From: CAZRKC01 sp964600665
GTDB lineage: Bacteria > Bacillota > SLNR01
NCBI GenBank assembly: GCA_964600665.1
Contig: CAZRKC010000011.1
Coordinates: 1 to 63,962 of the forward strand
Direction: 5' to 3'
Length of the DNA: 63,962 nucleotides
The position numbers and the translations under genes are program-made. Below the pieces are notes generated by a model. That model searched no databases, had not been told where the DNA came from, and worked only from the letters and a program-made list of their open reading frames with translations. Below, piece after piece: positions 1-7,841 of this stretch; the stretch's first letter is position 1; each line of letters opens with the position of its first letter.

Positions 1-46
1 TAATTCCCTGGCCACCAAATCCTGCTAACTGGAATTCCATCATCAT
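1..46 (-). CDS. 2-oxoacid:ferredoxin oxidoreductase gamma subunit, 5' fragment
   Basis: Only the first residues are in the window: MMMEFQLAGFGGQG and then the edge. The GFGGQG glycine loop right after the start is the typical beginning of the gamma subunit of pyruvate/2-ketoisovalerate:ferredoxin oxidoreductases. The ATG at 44-46 overlaps the TGA of the beta subunit (ATGA), so the two genes are translationally coupled. Two further in-frame ATGs follow immediately, so the exact start is uncertain. Truncated by the window, not by mutation as far as can be seen. Confidence 0.8.
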   Translation of the reverse strand, partial: MMMEFQLAGFGGQGI

Positions 47-786
47 TTAGCCACCTCCTCGGGTTTTTTCAATTCTCCGAGTGGGTAGAAGTGAGCAACT
101 TCTTCCTCGGTCCGTTTGACTGCTTCAACTGGAGACATACCCCAGATTGTGGGACAAGCGGAGAGCACTTCTACGAAGGAGAATCCTTCACCTGACTTTT
201 GTACTTCAAATGCTTTTCGAATTGCCCTTTTCGCTTTGGCTGCTTCAGCATTGTTATAGACGGCGACGCGAGCAACATATTTAGCACCATCTTGAAGCGC
301 AAGCATTTCAGCCATTTTTAAAGGTAGTCCATTGACTTCCGCATCACGACCGTTTGGAGTTGTCGTTGTTTTCTGTCCAATCAAGGTCGTCGGGGACATC
401 TGTCCTCCGGTCATCGCGAAGTTCGTATTATTTGCCATGATAACAGTAATTTTTTCACCACGACCGGCGGCATGAATGACTTCTGAACAGCCGATTGCAG
501 TACAGTCGCCATCACCTTGATAGGTAAAAACAAACTTGTCAGGATGGCAACGTTTGATGCCTGTCGCAATGGCCGGAGCTCGGCCGTGTGCACCACCAAT
601 GGCATCCAAATCAAAGAAACGAGCGCTGGAACAACCAATACCACCAACACCAACTGTTTCATTTTCAATACCCATTTCATCAATTACTTCTGCAACCAGA
701 CGCTGAATCAATCCATGACTGCAACCGGCACAGAAAGAAAGCGGTACATCTAAAAAACTGTGGGGTCTACCGAATACTTTTTCCAT
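43..786 (-). CDS. 2-oxoacid (2-oxoisovalerate) ferredoxin oxidoreductase, beta (TPP-binding) subunit
   Basis: A 247-aa protein of normal length for the thiamine-pyrophosphate subunit. FCAGCSHG near residue 18 is the conserved N-terminal motif. YQGDGDCTAIG around residue 90 followed by NNTNFAMTGGQMSPTT is the GDG...N TPP/Mg-binding motif. The subunit decarboxylates the 2-oxoacid and hands electrons to ferredoxin. It starts directly after the alpha-subunit TAA, with AGGAGG nine bases upstream inside the alpha gene, so it is coupled. Substrate choice (branched-chain versus 2-oxoglutarate) cannot be read from this subunit alone; the alpha subunit and the ilv neighbourhood favour branched-chain. 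Confidence 0.9.
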   Translation of the reverse strand: MEKVFGRPHSFLDVPLSFCAGCSHGLIQRLVAEVIDEMGIENETVGVGGIGCSSARFFDLDAIGGAHGRAPAIATGIKRCHPDKFVFTYQGDGDCTAIGCSEVIHAAGRGEKITVIMANNTNFAMTGGQMSPTTLIGQKTTTTPNGRDAEVNGLPLKMAEMLALQDGAKYVARVAVYNNAEAAKAKRAIRKAFEVQKSGEGFSFVEVLSACPTIWGMSPVEAVKRTEEEVAHFYPLGELKKPEEVAK

Positions 787-1860
787 TTACCAGCGCACCT
801 CCTGACCCGTACCTAATTTCTCAACCATAACGGCTACTTCGTCAGCAGCAGGAATCAAACTTCCATAAGTATGTTCAAAGTAAACCGGGAAACGGCCTTT
901 GACAACATTTACAACATCTTCAACCATCTGCCCACCGTTGGCTTCAATAACCATGATACCTTTGACGGAATCTGGCAAATTCATAAATGGTGTGCTGGCG
1001 AATGGCCAAATAGTAATCGGACGAATCATGCCAATTTTTTTGCCGGTCGCTTTGCGAACCCGGTCCACCGCTGTAGAAGCAATTCGGCCAACACTACCAA
1101 ATGCAGCCACAACATACTCAGCGTCGTCCAGGTTCTTTTCCTGCCAACGTTGTTCTTCTTGCTCAATCTTCTTATACTTATCAAACATCAGGTATTCAAA
1201 CTTCTCTTCAGAAACACCTGAACTTACCATGTTTCTGTCTTTACGATCGCCTTTACCCGTTAATGCCCAAGGCTTTTCCGGTAATGCAGCGACATCGACC
1301 ATTTCTGGCAAAACCACAGGTTCCATTACTTGTCCAATCAGACCATCAGCATACATGTACACGGGATTCCGCCACTTATCTGCAAGTTCAAAAGCATCAT
1401 ACATGAGCGATGCGGCTTCTTGTACCGACGATGGACTCAAGACGATACAGCGATAGCCACCATGACCACCACCTTTGGTTGCTTGACGATAACTGGATTG
1501 GGTCGGTTGCAGGCCGCCGATGCCAGGACCTCTTCTGGACATATCCACGATAACACAGGGTACTTCAGCTCCAGCGATATACGAAATCCCTTCGGACTTC
1601 AAGCTGATGCCGCAGCTGGATGAGGATGTCATGACACGTTTTCCAGCAGATGCCGCTCCATAAACCTGATAAATAGCTGCTAATTCACTTTCTGCTTGTA
1701 AAAATACCCCGTCAACTTCCGGAAGTCGCTTGGACAAGTATTCCGGTATTTCATTTTGCGGAGTAATGGGGTAACCAAAGAAGTAGCGGCAACCAGCACG
1801 GACGGCTGCTTCGGCAACGGCTTCATTACCCTTCATGAGGATCTTTTTCTCTGCCATCAT
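787..1860 (-). CDS. vorB: 2-oxoacid:ferredoxin oxidoreductase alpha subunit, VorB-like
   Basis: A 357-aa protein with the domain order of the alpha subunit of KOR/VOR enzymes. It opens with KGNEAVAEAAVRAGCRYFFG and the YPITPQNEIPEYL motif, followed by the MTSSSSCGISLKSEGISY segment near residue 80. The C-terminal half contains the transketolase-C-like fold (AAFGSVGRIASTAVD near residue 250). The closest family I recognise is 3-methyl-2-oxobutanoate dehydrogenase subunit VorB, acting on 2-oxoisovalerate, 2-oxoisocaproate or 2-oxo-3-methylvalerate. It is the second gene of a ferredoxin-alpha-beta-gamma operon. The SD AGGAG lies just before the tandem ATGATG start. 2-Oxoglutarate remains an alternative substrate. 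Confidence 0.85.
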   Translation of the reverse strand: MMAEKKILMKGNEAVAEAAVRAGCRYFFGYPITPQNEIPEYLSKRLPEVDGVFLQAESELAAIYQVYGAASAGKRVMTSSSSCGISLKSEGISYIAGAEVPCVIVDMSRRGPGIGGLQPTQSSYRQATKGGGHGGYRCIVLSPSSVQEAASLMYDAFELADKWRNPVYMYADGLIGQVMEPVVLPEMVDVAALPEKPWALTGKGDRKDRNMVSSGVSEEKFEYLMFDKYKKIEQEEQRWQEKNLDDAEYVVAAFGSVGRIASTAVDRVRKATGKKIGMIRPITIWPFASTPFMNLPDSVKGIMVIEANGGQMVEDVVNVVKGRFPVYFEHTYGSLIPAADEVAVMVEKLGTGQEVRW

Positions 1861-1904
1861 TTAGTCTCCTTTCGATCTTGTCATTCATTCAAAATGGTGG
1901 GACT

Positions 1905-2108
1905 CTAACGGTACACCTCAATGGCACAGTCAGGACACGCACGGGCGCACATGGCACAACTAATGCAAGCCTCCTGGTCTGTGCAGGTTGCCGGATGATA
2001 GCCGGCCGCGTTGATGGTATGGGATAACTTCATGATCGACTTCGGGCAAGCGATGGTACACAGTGCACATCCTTTGCAGCGTTCTTCACGTACAACGACT
2101 TTCTGCAC
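1905..2108 (-). CDS. 2[4Fe-4S] ferredoxin subunit of the 2-oxoacid oxidoreductase
   Basis: A 67-aa ferredoxin-like protein with two cluster motifs, CKGCALCTIACP (about residues 11-22) and CISCAMCARACP (about residues 48-59), each CxxCxxCxxxCP. It starts with GTG at 2108 behind a strong AAGGAGG. It is the first gene of the operon, 44 bases upstream of the alpha subunit, and would be the delta/ferredoxin subunit passing electrons from the TPP site to a soluble ferredoxin. The leader contains a strong hairpin and, further up, a nested inverted repeat. Confidence 0.9.
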   Translation of the reverse strand: MQKVVVREERCKGCALCTIACPKSIMKLSHTINAAGYHPATCTDQEACISCAMCARACPDCAIEVYR

Positions 2109-2155
2109 AATTTAGCCTCCTTTCATCTTCTTCTGTCTCTCTCATTCCGAAATTT

Positions 2156-2180
2156 GGATGTCAGTCTTATCCTGACATCC
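2156..2180 (-). promoter_or_regulatory. Perfect 9-bp hairpin in the oxidoreductase leader
   Basis: GGATGTCAG and CTGACATCC pair perfectly around a 7-base loop, ending about 47 bases before the ferredoxin start. No U-run follows on either strand, so it is not an ordinary intrinsic terminator. It may be a leader stabiliser or a protein-binding dyad. TAATAT and TATACA just upstream (about 2183-2192) are weak -10 candidates, which would put the hairpin near the 5' end of the transcript. Confidence 0.5.
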
Positions 2181-2201
2181 GATGTATATTATTTCGACTT
2201 T

Positions 2202-2286
2202 GAGATGCAGCTTTCCTCTTCATTTAAAATATTTTTGCAGTTCTAGCTGCTTTTTTCAAATATCTGAGAAAGAAAAGCTGCATATC
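2202..2286. repeat. 85-bp nested imperfect inverted repeat
   Basis: The outer arms (2202-2218 and 2270-2286) match at about 14 of 17 positions around the core ATGCAGCTTT. Inside lie complementary AATATTT segments and an innermost GCAG...CTGC stem followed by six T on the plus strand. The whole unit can fold into one long stem with internal loops. It sits between the PHP-gene terminator and the ferredoxin operon. Function unknown; see findings. Confidence 0.55.
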
Positions 2287-2289
2287 AAA

Positions 2290-2314
2290 GAATAAGACCA
2301 GACTCTAATCTGGT
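2290..2314 (-). terminator. Weak intrinsic terminator after the PHP gene
   Basis: A 6-bp stem (ACCAGA/TCTGGT) with a 6-base loop begins just after the PHP stop codon on the minus strand and is followed by CTTATTCTTT. The stem is short and the U-run interrupted, so efficiency is doubtful, but the position fits the end of the ilvB-OYE-PHP transcript. Confidence 0.45.
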
Positions 2315-2317
2315 TCT

Positions 2318-2944
2318 TTACATATTCAGGTCGGATGAATTTCCCACAGAGAATGCGCTTCTTCGGATGGCATCGGCCAGTTCACGTTCTGTGCTCACGC
2401 GGTCATGAAGACGAGTATAGCAGCGACCAATCTCATGTAATTTGTGAGCATCACTGCCACCAATGCCTGGAAGCCCTAAGGTTTGCGCTAAAGCAGATGC
2501 CAAGTGGTTTTGTTCTTGCGTGCATTGCCCGTTACAAATCTCCATTGCACAGATCTGAGGATATTGCTGAATCAATTGGTGTTCATAAAATTGATAGCCC
2601 GGCTTGAATGGATGAGCCACAATCGCAACTGCTTCTTCTTTGATAACTAAAGACATGACCTCTTCAATCGATAATCGCTGCCGGAAAAATGGCCGTTTCC
2701 ATTCGTCTTTCGTTAATCCATACACGAGTATATGACCCGCAGTTGTTGATAATTCAACACCTCGAAAAACTGTAAAATCCATCTCGCGCGCAATATCTAA
2801 TATCGGGTAAGAACGATCATATGTATTGTGCTCGGTCACGCATATGGCATCAAGCCCAATTTCTTTCGCTCGAATAATCATATGCCTTGGATCCAAATCA
2901 CTGTCATTGGAAAACATGGTGTGGACATGAAGATCGATCCGCAT
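2318..2944 (-). CDS. PHP-domain metal-dependent phosphoesterase
   Basis: A 208-aa single-domain PHP protein. Metal ligands are visible in order: HVHTMFSNDS at the N-terminus, EHN near residue 38, GVELST near residue 62, VAHPF near residue 110 and GGSDAHKLHEIG near residue 160. The family hydrolyses phosphate esters (histidinol phosphatase, 3',5'-nucleotide phosphatases, polymerase-associated PHP domains); no accessory domain fixes the substrate. The start lies 4 bases after the OYE stop, with GGTGG upstream, so it is co-translated with the flavin oxidoreductase. A role linked to branched-chain synthesis would be inference from position only. Confidence 0.85.
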   Translation of the reverse strand: MRIDLHVHTMFSNDSDLDPRHMIIRAKEIGLDAICVTEHNTYDRSYPILDIAREMDFTVFRGVELSTTAGHILVYGLTKDEWKRPFFRQRLSIEEVMSLVIKEEAVAIVAHPFKPGYQFYEHQLIQQYPQICAMEICNGQCTQEQNHLASALAQTLGLPGIGGSDAHKLHEIGRCYTRLHDRVSTERELADAIRRSAFSVGNSSDLNM

Positions 2945-2947
2945 GCG

Positions 2948-3940
2948 TCAGTCCACCAATTCCTTTCCAGCTTTGACAGCCCACTTCGGATCTGCCAGTA
3001 GAGCACGCCCAATTCCAACCAGGTCCGCTTTCCCCGAACTGATGATTCCATCGGCATGATGCGGGTCTGTGATTCCACCAGTGACCAAAACTGGAATGGG
3101 TACTGTCTTTTTGACAGCCTCTGCTAGTGGGACAAAATATCCGGGTTTTGCACCCTCTGGTCGTGACCCGCCAAATCCGCCGGAAATATCCAGGAGGTCG
3201 ATACCTGCTTCTACCAGTCGCGGTGCCGCATAGCAGGCATCCTCGACGGTCAGCCCGCCGGCCATCATATCGTCACTTCCCAATCGATATGCAATCGGGC
3301 AGTCATCACCCACGACTTTTCGAACTGCCTGAACAACCTCCAGCGGGAAACGAAGTCGAGCTTCGCGATTACCTCCATATTGATCCTGCCGCACATTCGT
3401 CAATGGAGAATAAAATTGATTTAACAGATACCCGTGAGCACCATGGATTTCCACACCATCAAACCCAGCTTTGATTGCTCGATGTGCCGCCTGCTCATAT
3501 GTCTTAATCAATAGAGATATGTCGTAAATAGTCAGTTCCATGGGAATTTGCCCTTCCGGCAATTTGGGGTGAGCCACTGCGGAGGGTGCAAGGATTCTCT
3601 GTCCCGGGATGCCCCGAGTATTACTTCCTGCGTGTGCCAGCTGAACAATGGTTCTCCCGTCCGCTTGATGAATTGCGCCTGCTAAATCCTTCAATCCAGA
3701 CATTAAGTCATCGCCGTCGATCGCCATCTGCTGCGGATGTGCCCGCCCGTTTGCTTCAATAAAGCAATGCTCAACCACCAACAAACTGACCAATTGTTCC
3801 GCGCGAATCTGATAATGAGTTAACATCGGCGGCGTGACGGCCCCTCTGTCTGTGGCCAAATTATTCGCCATCGGCGGCATCACGATCCGATTCCTCAAAT
3901 CCATACCGCGAATTTGAATCGAAGAGAAAAGTCCTGCCAT
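2948..3940 (-). CDS. Old Yellow Enzyme family NADH:flavin oxidoreductase
   Basis: A 330-aa FMN-binding TIM barrel of the short (YqjM-like) class, without the extra Fe-S/FAD domains of 2,4-dienoyl-CoA reductase. Visible motifs are NRIVMPPMANN at the N-terminus, VQLAHAGSNTRG (substrate and FMN side), DGVEIHGAHGYLLNQFYSP (about residues 165-183) and VGIGRALLADPKW at the C-terminus. I chose ATG 3940 because GGAGGG stands 6 bases upstream; an ATG seven codons earlier has no SD. It probably reduces an activated C=C bond of an enone or enoate. It lies 51 bases after ilvB and 3 bases before the PHP gene, in the isoleucine T-box transcript. The true substrate is unknown. Confidence 0.88.
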   Translation of the reverse strand: MAGLFSSIQIRGMDLRNRIVMPPMANNLATDRGAVTPPMLTHYQIRAEQLVSLLVVEHCFIEANGRAHPQQMAIDGDDLMSGLKDLAGAIHQADGRTIVQLAHAGSNTRGIPGQRILAPSAVAHPKLPEGQIPMELTIYDISLLIKTYEQAAHRAIKAGFDGVEIHGAHGYLLNQFYSPLTNVRQDQYGGNREARLRFPLEVVQAVRKVVGDDCPIAYRLGSDDMMAGGLTVEDACYAAPRLVEAGIDLLDISGGFGGSRPEGAKPGYFVPLAEAVKKTVPIPVLVTGGITDPHHADGIISSGKADLVGIGRALLADPKWAVKAGKELVD

Positions 3941-3991
3941 TATAAGCCCTCCATCCTGCAATCAGCTTTGCTTCCATTCATGATGATTCCA

Positions 3992-5659
3992 TTAAGTTAG
4001 AATGATATCCTCTACTGTACCCCCCGATGGAATCATCGGGAAAACATTTTCATCAGGATCTACACGAAAATCCATCACTACAGGTCGGTCAGTTATGCTC
4101 ATGGCCTCTTTAATAGCCGCTTCCACCTGATTTTCTTCCGTCACCTGAATGCCGACTGCACCATATGCTTCGGCTAATTTTACAAAATCAGGTTGATCTG
4201 AAATATCTGTACATGCATAGCGGCGGTCGAAAAACATTTCTTGCCACTGTCTAACCATACCAAGATATTGGTTGTTCAGGATAGCGATTTTAATTGGTAG
4301 CTTATATCGAACTGCCGTCGCAAGCTCTTGAACATTCATTTGGAAACTGCCATCACCGGATATATTCACCACAGTTCGTTCCGGACAGCCAATTTGCGCC
4401 CCCACTGTCGCAGGAAGACCGTAGCCCATGGTTCCAAGACCGCCGGAAGATACAAAGCTTCGAGGAGACTTAAATCGATAGAATTGGGCTGCCCACATCT
4501 GATGCTGCCCCACTTCTGTGGTTACAATTGCATCCCCTTTTGTGGCTTCGAAGAATTTCTCGATCACCATTTGTGGTTTGAGCTTACCCCCGGTTTTATA
4601 TACCAGTGGGTAATCGTTTTTCCATTGATGGATTTTTTCAAGCCATTCAGTCTGTTGCTGCCGGCTGCACAACACCAGGATTGAAGAAAGGATATGCTTG
4701 ACATCGCCGACAATGGGGATGTCGACCTGCACATTTTTGCCCACTTCTGCAGGGTCAATGTCGATTTGAATGATGGTGGCATTCTCTGCAAAACAGTCAC
4801 ACTTTCCTGTAACCCTGTCATCAAAGCGGGCACCAGCCGCCACAAGCACATCACATTCTGCTATAGCATAGTTCGCATAGACGGTGCCATGCATACCCAG
4901 CATCCCTAAACTTAATGCATGGTCGCCGGGGAACCCACCCATGCCCATCAATGTCGTCGTCACCGGAATCGACAATAATTCAGCCAAAGCCAACAATTCC
5001 CGATTTGCACTGCCGGATATGATTCCGCCGCCTGCGTAGATAACTGGTTTTTTAGCTTTCATCAAAGCATCAGCAGCAGCCTTGATCTGGGAAGCATGTC
5101 CATGGTATGTGGGTTTATAACCCGGCATCTCTGCAACATCGGGGAATGTATATTTACAGCGCGCAGTTAAGACGTCCTTCGGCACATCGATCAATACCGG
5201 ACCAGGCCGCCCGCTGCTGGCAATGTGAAATGCCTCCCTAATCACTTTGGACAGGTTCTTAACATCCTTAACCAGATAGTTGTGTTTGGTAATCGGCAAT
5301 GTAATACCGGTTATATCCACCTCTTGAAATGAATCTTTCCCCAAAAGTGGGACTGGCACCTGACCCGTAATCGCCACCATGGGAATTGAGTCCATGTATG
5401 CAGTTGCGATCCCGGTTACCAGATTGGTTGCCCCTGGGCCAGATGTAGCGATACAAACCCCCGTTTTACCAGTAACACGGGCATAGCCATCCGCACCATG
5501 GGCAGCTCCCTGTTCATGCCGTACCAAAATGTGCCGTATCTTCTTGCTTTGAACGAGTACATCATAAAGTGGTATGACAGAACCACCTGGATAGCCAAAT
5601 ATCGTGTCCACGCCTTGATCTTCCAAACATCTTACCAAGATTTCTGAACCCGTCAGCAT
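3992..5659 (-). CDS. ilvB: Acetolactate/acetohydroxybutyrate synthase large subunit (copy 1, Ile T-box)
   Basis: A 555-aa TPP enzyme condensing pyruvate with pyruvate or 2-oxobutyrate in valine/isoleucine synthesis. It shows IFGYPGGSVIPLYD at the N-terminus, RHEQGAAHGADGYAR with the catalytic Glu, a central FAD region (AGARFDDRVTGK), and the TPP motif NISGDGSFQMNVQEL followed by NNQYLGMVRQW. An upstream in-frame ATG at 5761 would add 34 residues, but that stretch is the T-box terminator itself. The true start is ATG 5659 behind GGGGTGATGAT. There is no small-subunit gene beside this copy, so it would have to use the ilvN encoded 6 kb away or work without regulation. Confidence 0.95.
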   Translation of the reverse strand: MLTGSEILVRCLEDQGVDTIFGYPGGSVIPLYDVLVQSKKIRHILVRHEQGAAHGADGYARVTGKTGVCIATSGPGATNLVTGIATAYMDSIPMVAITGQVPVPLLGKDSFQEVDITGITLPITKHNYLVKDVKNLSKVIREAFHIASSGRPGPVLIDVPKDVLTARCKYTFPDVAEMPGYKPTYHGHASQIKAAADALMKAKKPVIYAGGGIISGSANRELLALAELLSIPVTTTLMGMGGFPGDHALSLGMLGMHGTVYANYAIAECDVLVAAGARFDDRVTGKCDCFAENATIIQIDIDPAEVGKNVQVDIPIVGDVKHILSSILVLCSRQQQTEWLEKIHQWKNDYPLVYKTGGKLKPQMVIEKFFEATKGDAIVTTEVGQHQMWAAQFYRFKSPRSFVSSGGLGTMGYGLPATVGAQIGCPERTVVNISGDGSFQMNVQELATAVRYKLPIKIAILNNQYLGMVRQWQEMFFDRRYACTDISDQPDFVKLAEAYGAVGIQVTEENQVEAAIKEAMSITDRPVVMDFRVDPDENVFPMIPSGGTVEDIILT

Positions 5660-5698
5660 ATCATCACCCCGTCTGTATGATTTGAGATAAACAAAAAA

Positions 5699-5990
5699 CC
5701 TCTCGTCTAAATCGAAAAACTTCGATTTAGGGACGAGAGGTTGATCCTTTCGTGGTACCACCCTATTTCACTGATGCTTTGCAACACCAGTCTCGCAAGG
5801 TACTTGGATGAACCGTCATACCCCGGCATTTAACGGATGCCTTTGCTTCCCGGCACGGCCTACGCTAGATTCGATCGTCTATTCAGCCTGCAGTTCAAGG
5901 ATGATCTTCAGCACCACCACTATTGCCGTTTCTCAGCGTGCCGGCTCTCTGTCATCAAACATCGGTGTGCCTACTCTTCCTGTCATCACT
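5699..5990 (-). promoter_or_regulatory. T-box riboswitch leader, isoleucine specifier, upstream of ilvB copy 1
   Basis: Reading on the minus strand there is a stem I region with AGAGAGCCGG, a specifier codon ATC at 5903-5905 (Ile), the CTGCAGGCTGAA segment, a stem III CCGTTA (5831-5836) and the T-box AGGGTGGTACCACG (5751-5764). A long terminator stem (5699-5740) with six U follows. The T-box bulge UGGU would pair with an ACCA tRNA end, which fits the A discriminator of tRNA-Ile. The leader begins about 28 bases after the ilvD stop, so it may be served by an ilvD transcript or by a promoter inside the ilvD 3' end; no clear promoter is visible. This leader explains the gene-free 5660-6018 stretch. 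Confidence 0.93.
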
Positions 5991-6018
5991 TTTATAGTTA
6001 CAATATGAAGTTGTCGTA

Positions 6019-7686
6019 TTACTTCTTGAATATGGCACCGGTACTGGCAGAAGTCACCATCTTTGCATAACGGCCCAAATATCCGTGACTGATTTTGGGT
6101 TCTGGTGGCTGCCAATCCTTAAACCGGTCTGCAATCTCCGCGGTCGTCAAATCAACATTTAACGCCTTTTTTGGTATATTGATATCTATTATATCATGTT
6201 CCCGTAGAATTGCAATAGGTCCACCTTCCATTGCTTCAGGAGAAACATGACCGATTGCAGACCCTCGGGTCGCTCCGGAAAACCGACCGTCCGTAATCAA
6301 TGCAACACTTTCATCAAGGCCCATCCCGGCAAGAGCAGATGTGGGCGTCAGCATTTCTCTCATCCCCGGACCACCTTTTGGCCCCTCGTAGCGAATGACC
6401 ACAACATCCCCTTTGTTGATTTCCCCACCCATGATTGCCTCCACCGCTTCTTCTTCACTATTAAAAATCCGCGCGGGTCCCTGGTGGATCAACATCGATT
6501 CTGACACAGCTCCTTGCTTGACCACAGCGCCATCCGGTGCAATATTCCCTCGCAAAACTGCGATGCCACCGGTTTGATTGTGTGGATTTTCTAAAGGCCT
6601 GATCACATCTCGGTCGGAGATTTTTGCAGCATCCATTTGCTCCCCTGTGGTTTTCCCGGAAACCGTGATCGTATGCCGGTGAATCAGATCTCGTTTCCCT
6701 AGCTCTTTCATCACAGCTTGAATCCCGCCAGCTTCGTGTAAATCCTGGATATGATGATGACCAGCCGGGCTCAATTTACATAACTGCGGCGTCCGGCTAC
6801 CAACTTCATGAACCCAGTCTAAATCAACGGGTACACCTGCTTCTGAGGAAATTGCGGGTAAATGAAGCACCGTATTTGTCGAGCAACCCAAAGCCATATC
6901 AACAGTGAGTGCATTCTCAAATGCATCCCGAGTCATAATGTCCAATGGGCGAATATTATTCGCTAACAATTCCATGACCTTCATGCCCGCCACTTTCGCA
7001 AGCCGTATTCTCGCTGCATGCGTGGCTGGAATCGTACCATTGCCTGGCAGACCCATTCCCAGCGCTTCGGTGAGACAGTTCATGGAATTCGCTGTGAACA
7101 TCCCGGAACATGACCCGCAACCCGGACAGGCTGCATCTTCAGCTTCCGCCAGATCAGATTCAGTCATCTTCCCAACTGCGGTTGAACCAACGAATTCAAA
7201 CATATTGACTAAAGAAATATCTTTCCCTTGATAACGGCCTGCCATCATCGGCCCACCGCTAATCACAACTGTCGGCAGATTGAGCCTCGCTGCTGCCATG
7301 AGCATGCCGGGCACGATTTTATCGCAATTGGTGACCATCACCAGTGCATCAAAGGGATGTGCTTCCGCCATGATTTCGATGGAGTCTGCAACAAATTCAC
7401 GGCTCGCCAGTGAATATTTCATGCCTTTGTGATTCATTGCAATGCCATCGCATACCCCGATGGTCGGAAACATCACCGGCGTACCTCCCGCCATCCGGAT
7501 ACCAGCCTTGACTGCTTCCGTGATCGTGTTTAGGTGTATGTGTCCCGGAATAATTTCATTGTAAGAGTTGACAACACCGATGATGGGTCGTGCAATTTCT
7601 TCATCAATCATACCCAGCGCCTTCATCAACGATCGGTGTGGGGCTTTCTCGAATCCCTTTTTCATTTGATCGCTTCGCAAATTCAT
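6019..7686 (-). CDS. ilvD: Dihydroxy-acid dehydratase
   Basis: A 555-aa enzyme of normal length that dehydrates dihydroxyisovalerate and dihydroxymethylvalerate to the 2-oxoacids. It has RSDQMKKGFEKAPHRSL at the N-terminus. Fe-S cysteines are visible in VTNCDKIVPGM (about residue 120) and CPGCGSCSGMFTANSMN (about residues 187-203). TDGRFSGATRGSAIGHVSPE lies near the C-terminus. The preferred start is ATG 7686, since the family begins MNLRSD; a GTG one codon earlier is possible. The SD AGAAGG is unusually close. It is followed by the Ile T-box and ilvB, consistent with co-regulation. Confidence 0.96.
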   Translation of the reverse strand: MNLRSDQMKKGFEKAPHRSLMKALGMIDEEIARPIIGVVNSYNEIIPGHIHLNTITEAVKAGIRMAGGTPVMFPTIGVCDGIAMNHKGMKYSLASREFVADSIEIMAEAHPFDALVMVTNCDKIVPGMLMAAARLNLPTVVISGGPMMAGRYQGKDISLVNMFEFVGSTAVGKMTESDLAEAEDAACPGCGSCSGMFTANSMNCLTEALGMGLPGNGTIPATHAARIRLAKVAGMKVMELLANNIRPLDIMTRDAFENALTVDMALGCSTNTVLHLPAISSEAGVPVDLDWVHEVGSRTPQLCKLSPAGHHHIQDLHEAGGIQAVMKELGKRDLIHRHTITVSGKTTGEQMDAAKISDRDVIRPLENPHNQTGGIAVLRGNIAPDGAVVKQGAVSESMLIHQGPARIFNSEEEAVEAIMGGEINKGDVVVIRYEGPKGGPGMREMLTPTSALAGMGLDESVALITDGRFSGATRGSAIGHVSPEAMEGGPIAILREHDIIDINIPKKALNVDLTTAEIADRFKDWQPPEPKISHGYLGRYAKMVTSASTGAIFKK

Positions 7687-7766
7687 CACCTTCTATCAGT
7701 GTAATGGTTACCATGCTATACATCATACCATATTTATGGAAATCCTTATACATTCATCAATGTGTA

Positions 7767-7795
7767 TTCCCTTTTCTTGAGAGTCGTAATATAAT
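7767..7795 (+). promoter_or_regulatory. Candidate promoter of the flavodoxin-like reductase
   Basis: A perfect -10 TATAAT (7790-7795) lies 17 bases from a poor -35 TTCCCT (7767-7772), about 45 bases before the TTG start at 7842. The perfect -10 and spacing are the support; the -35 is weak. Confidence 0.5.
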
Positions 7796-7841
7796 TTGCT
7801 TGTGTGCTGAACACAAAATCATGAAACGAAGGTGAAATGCA

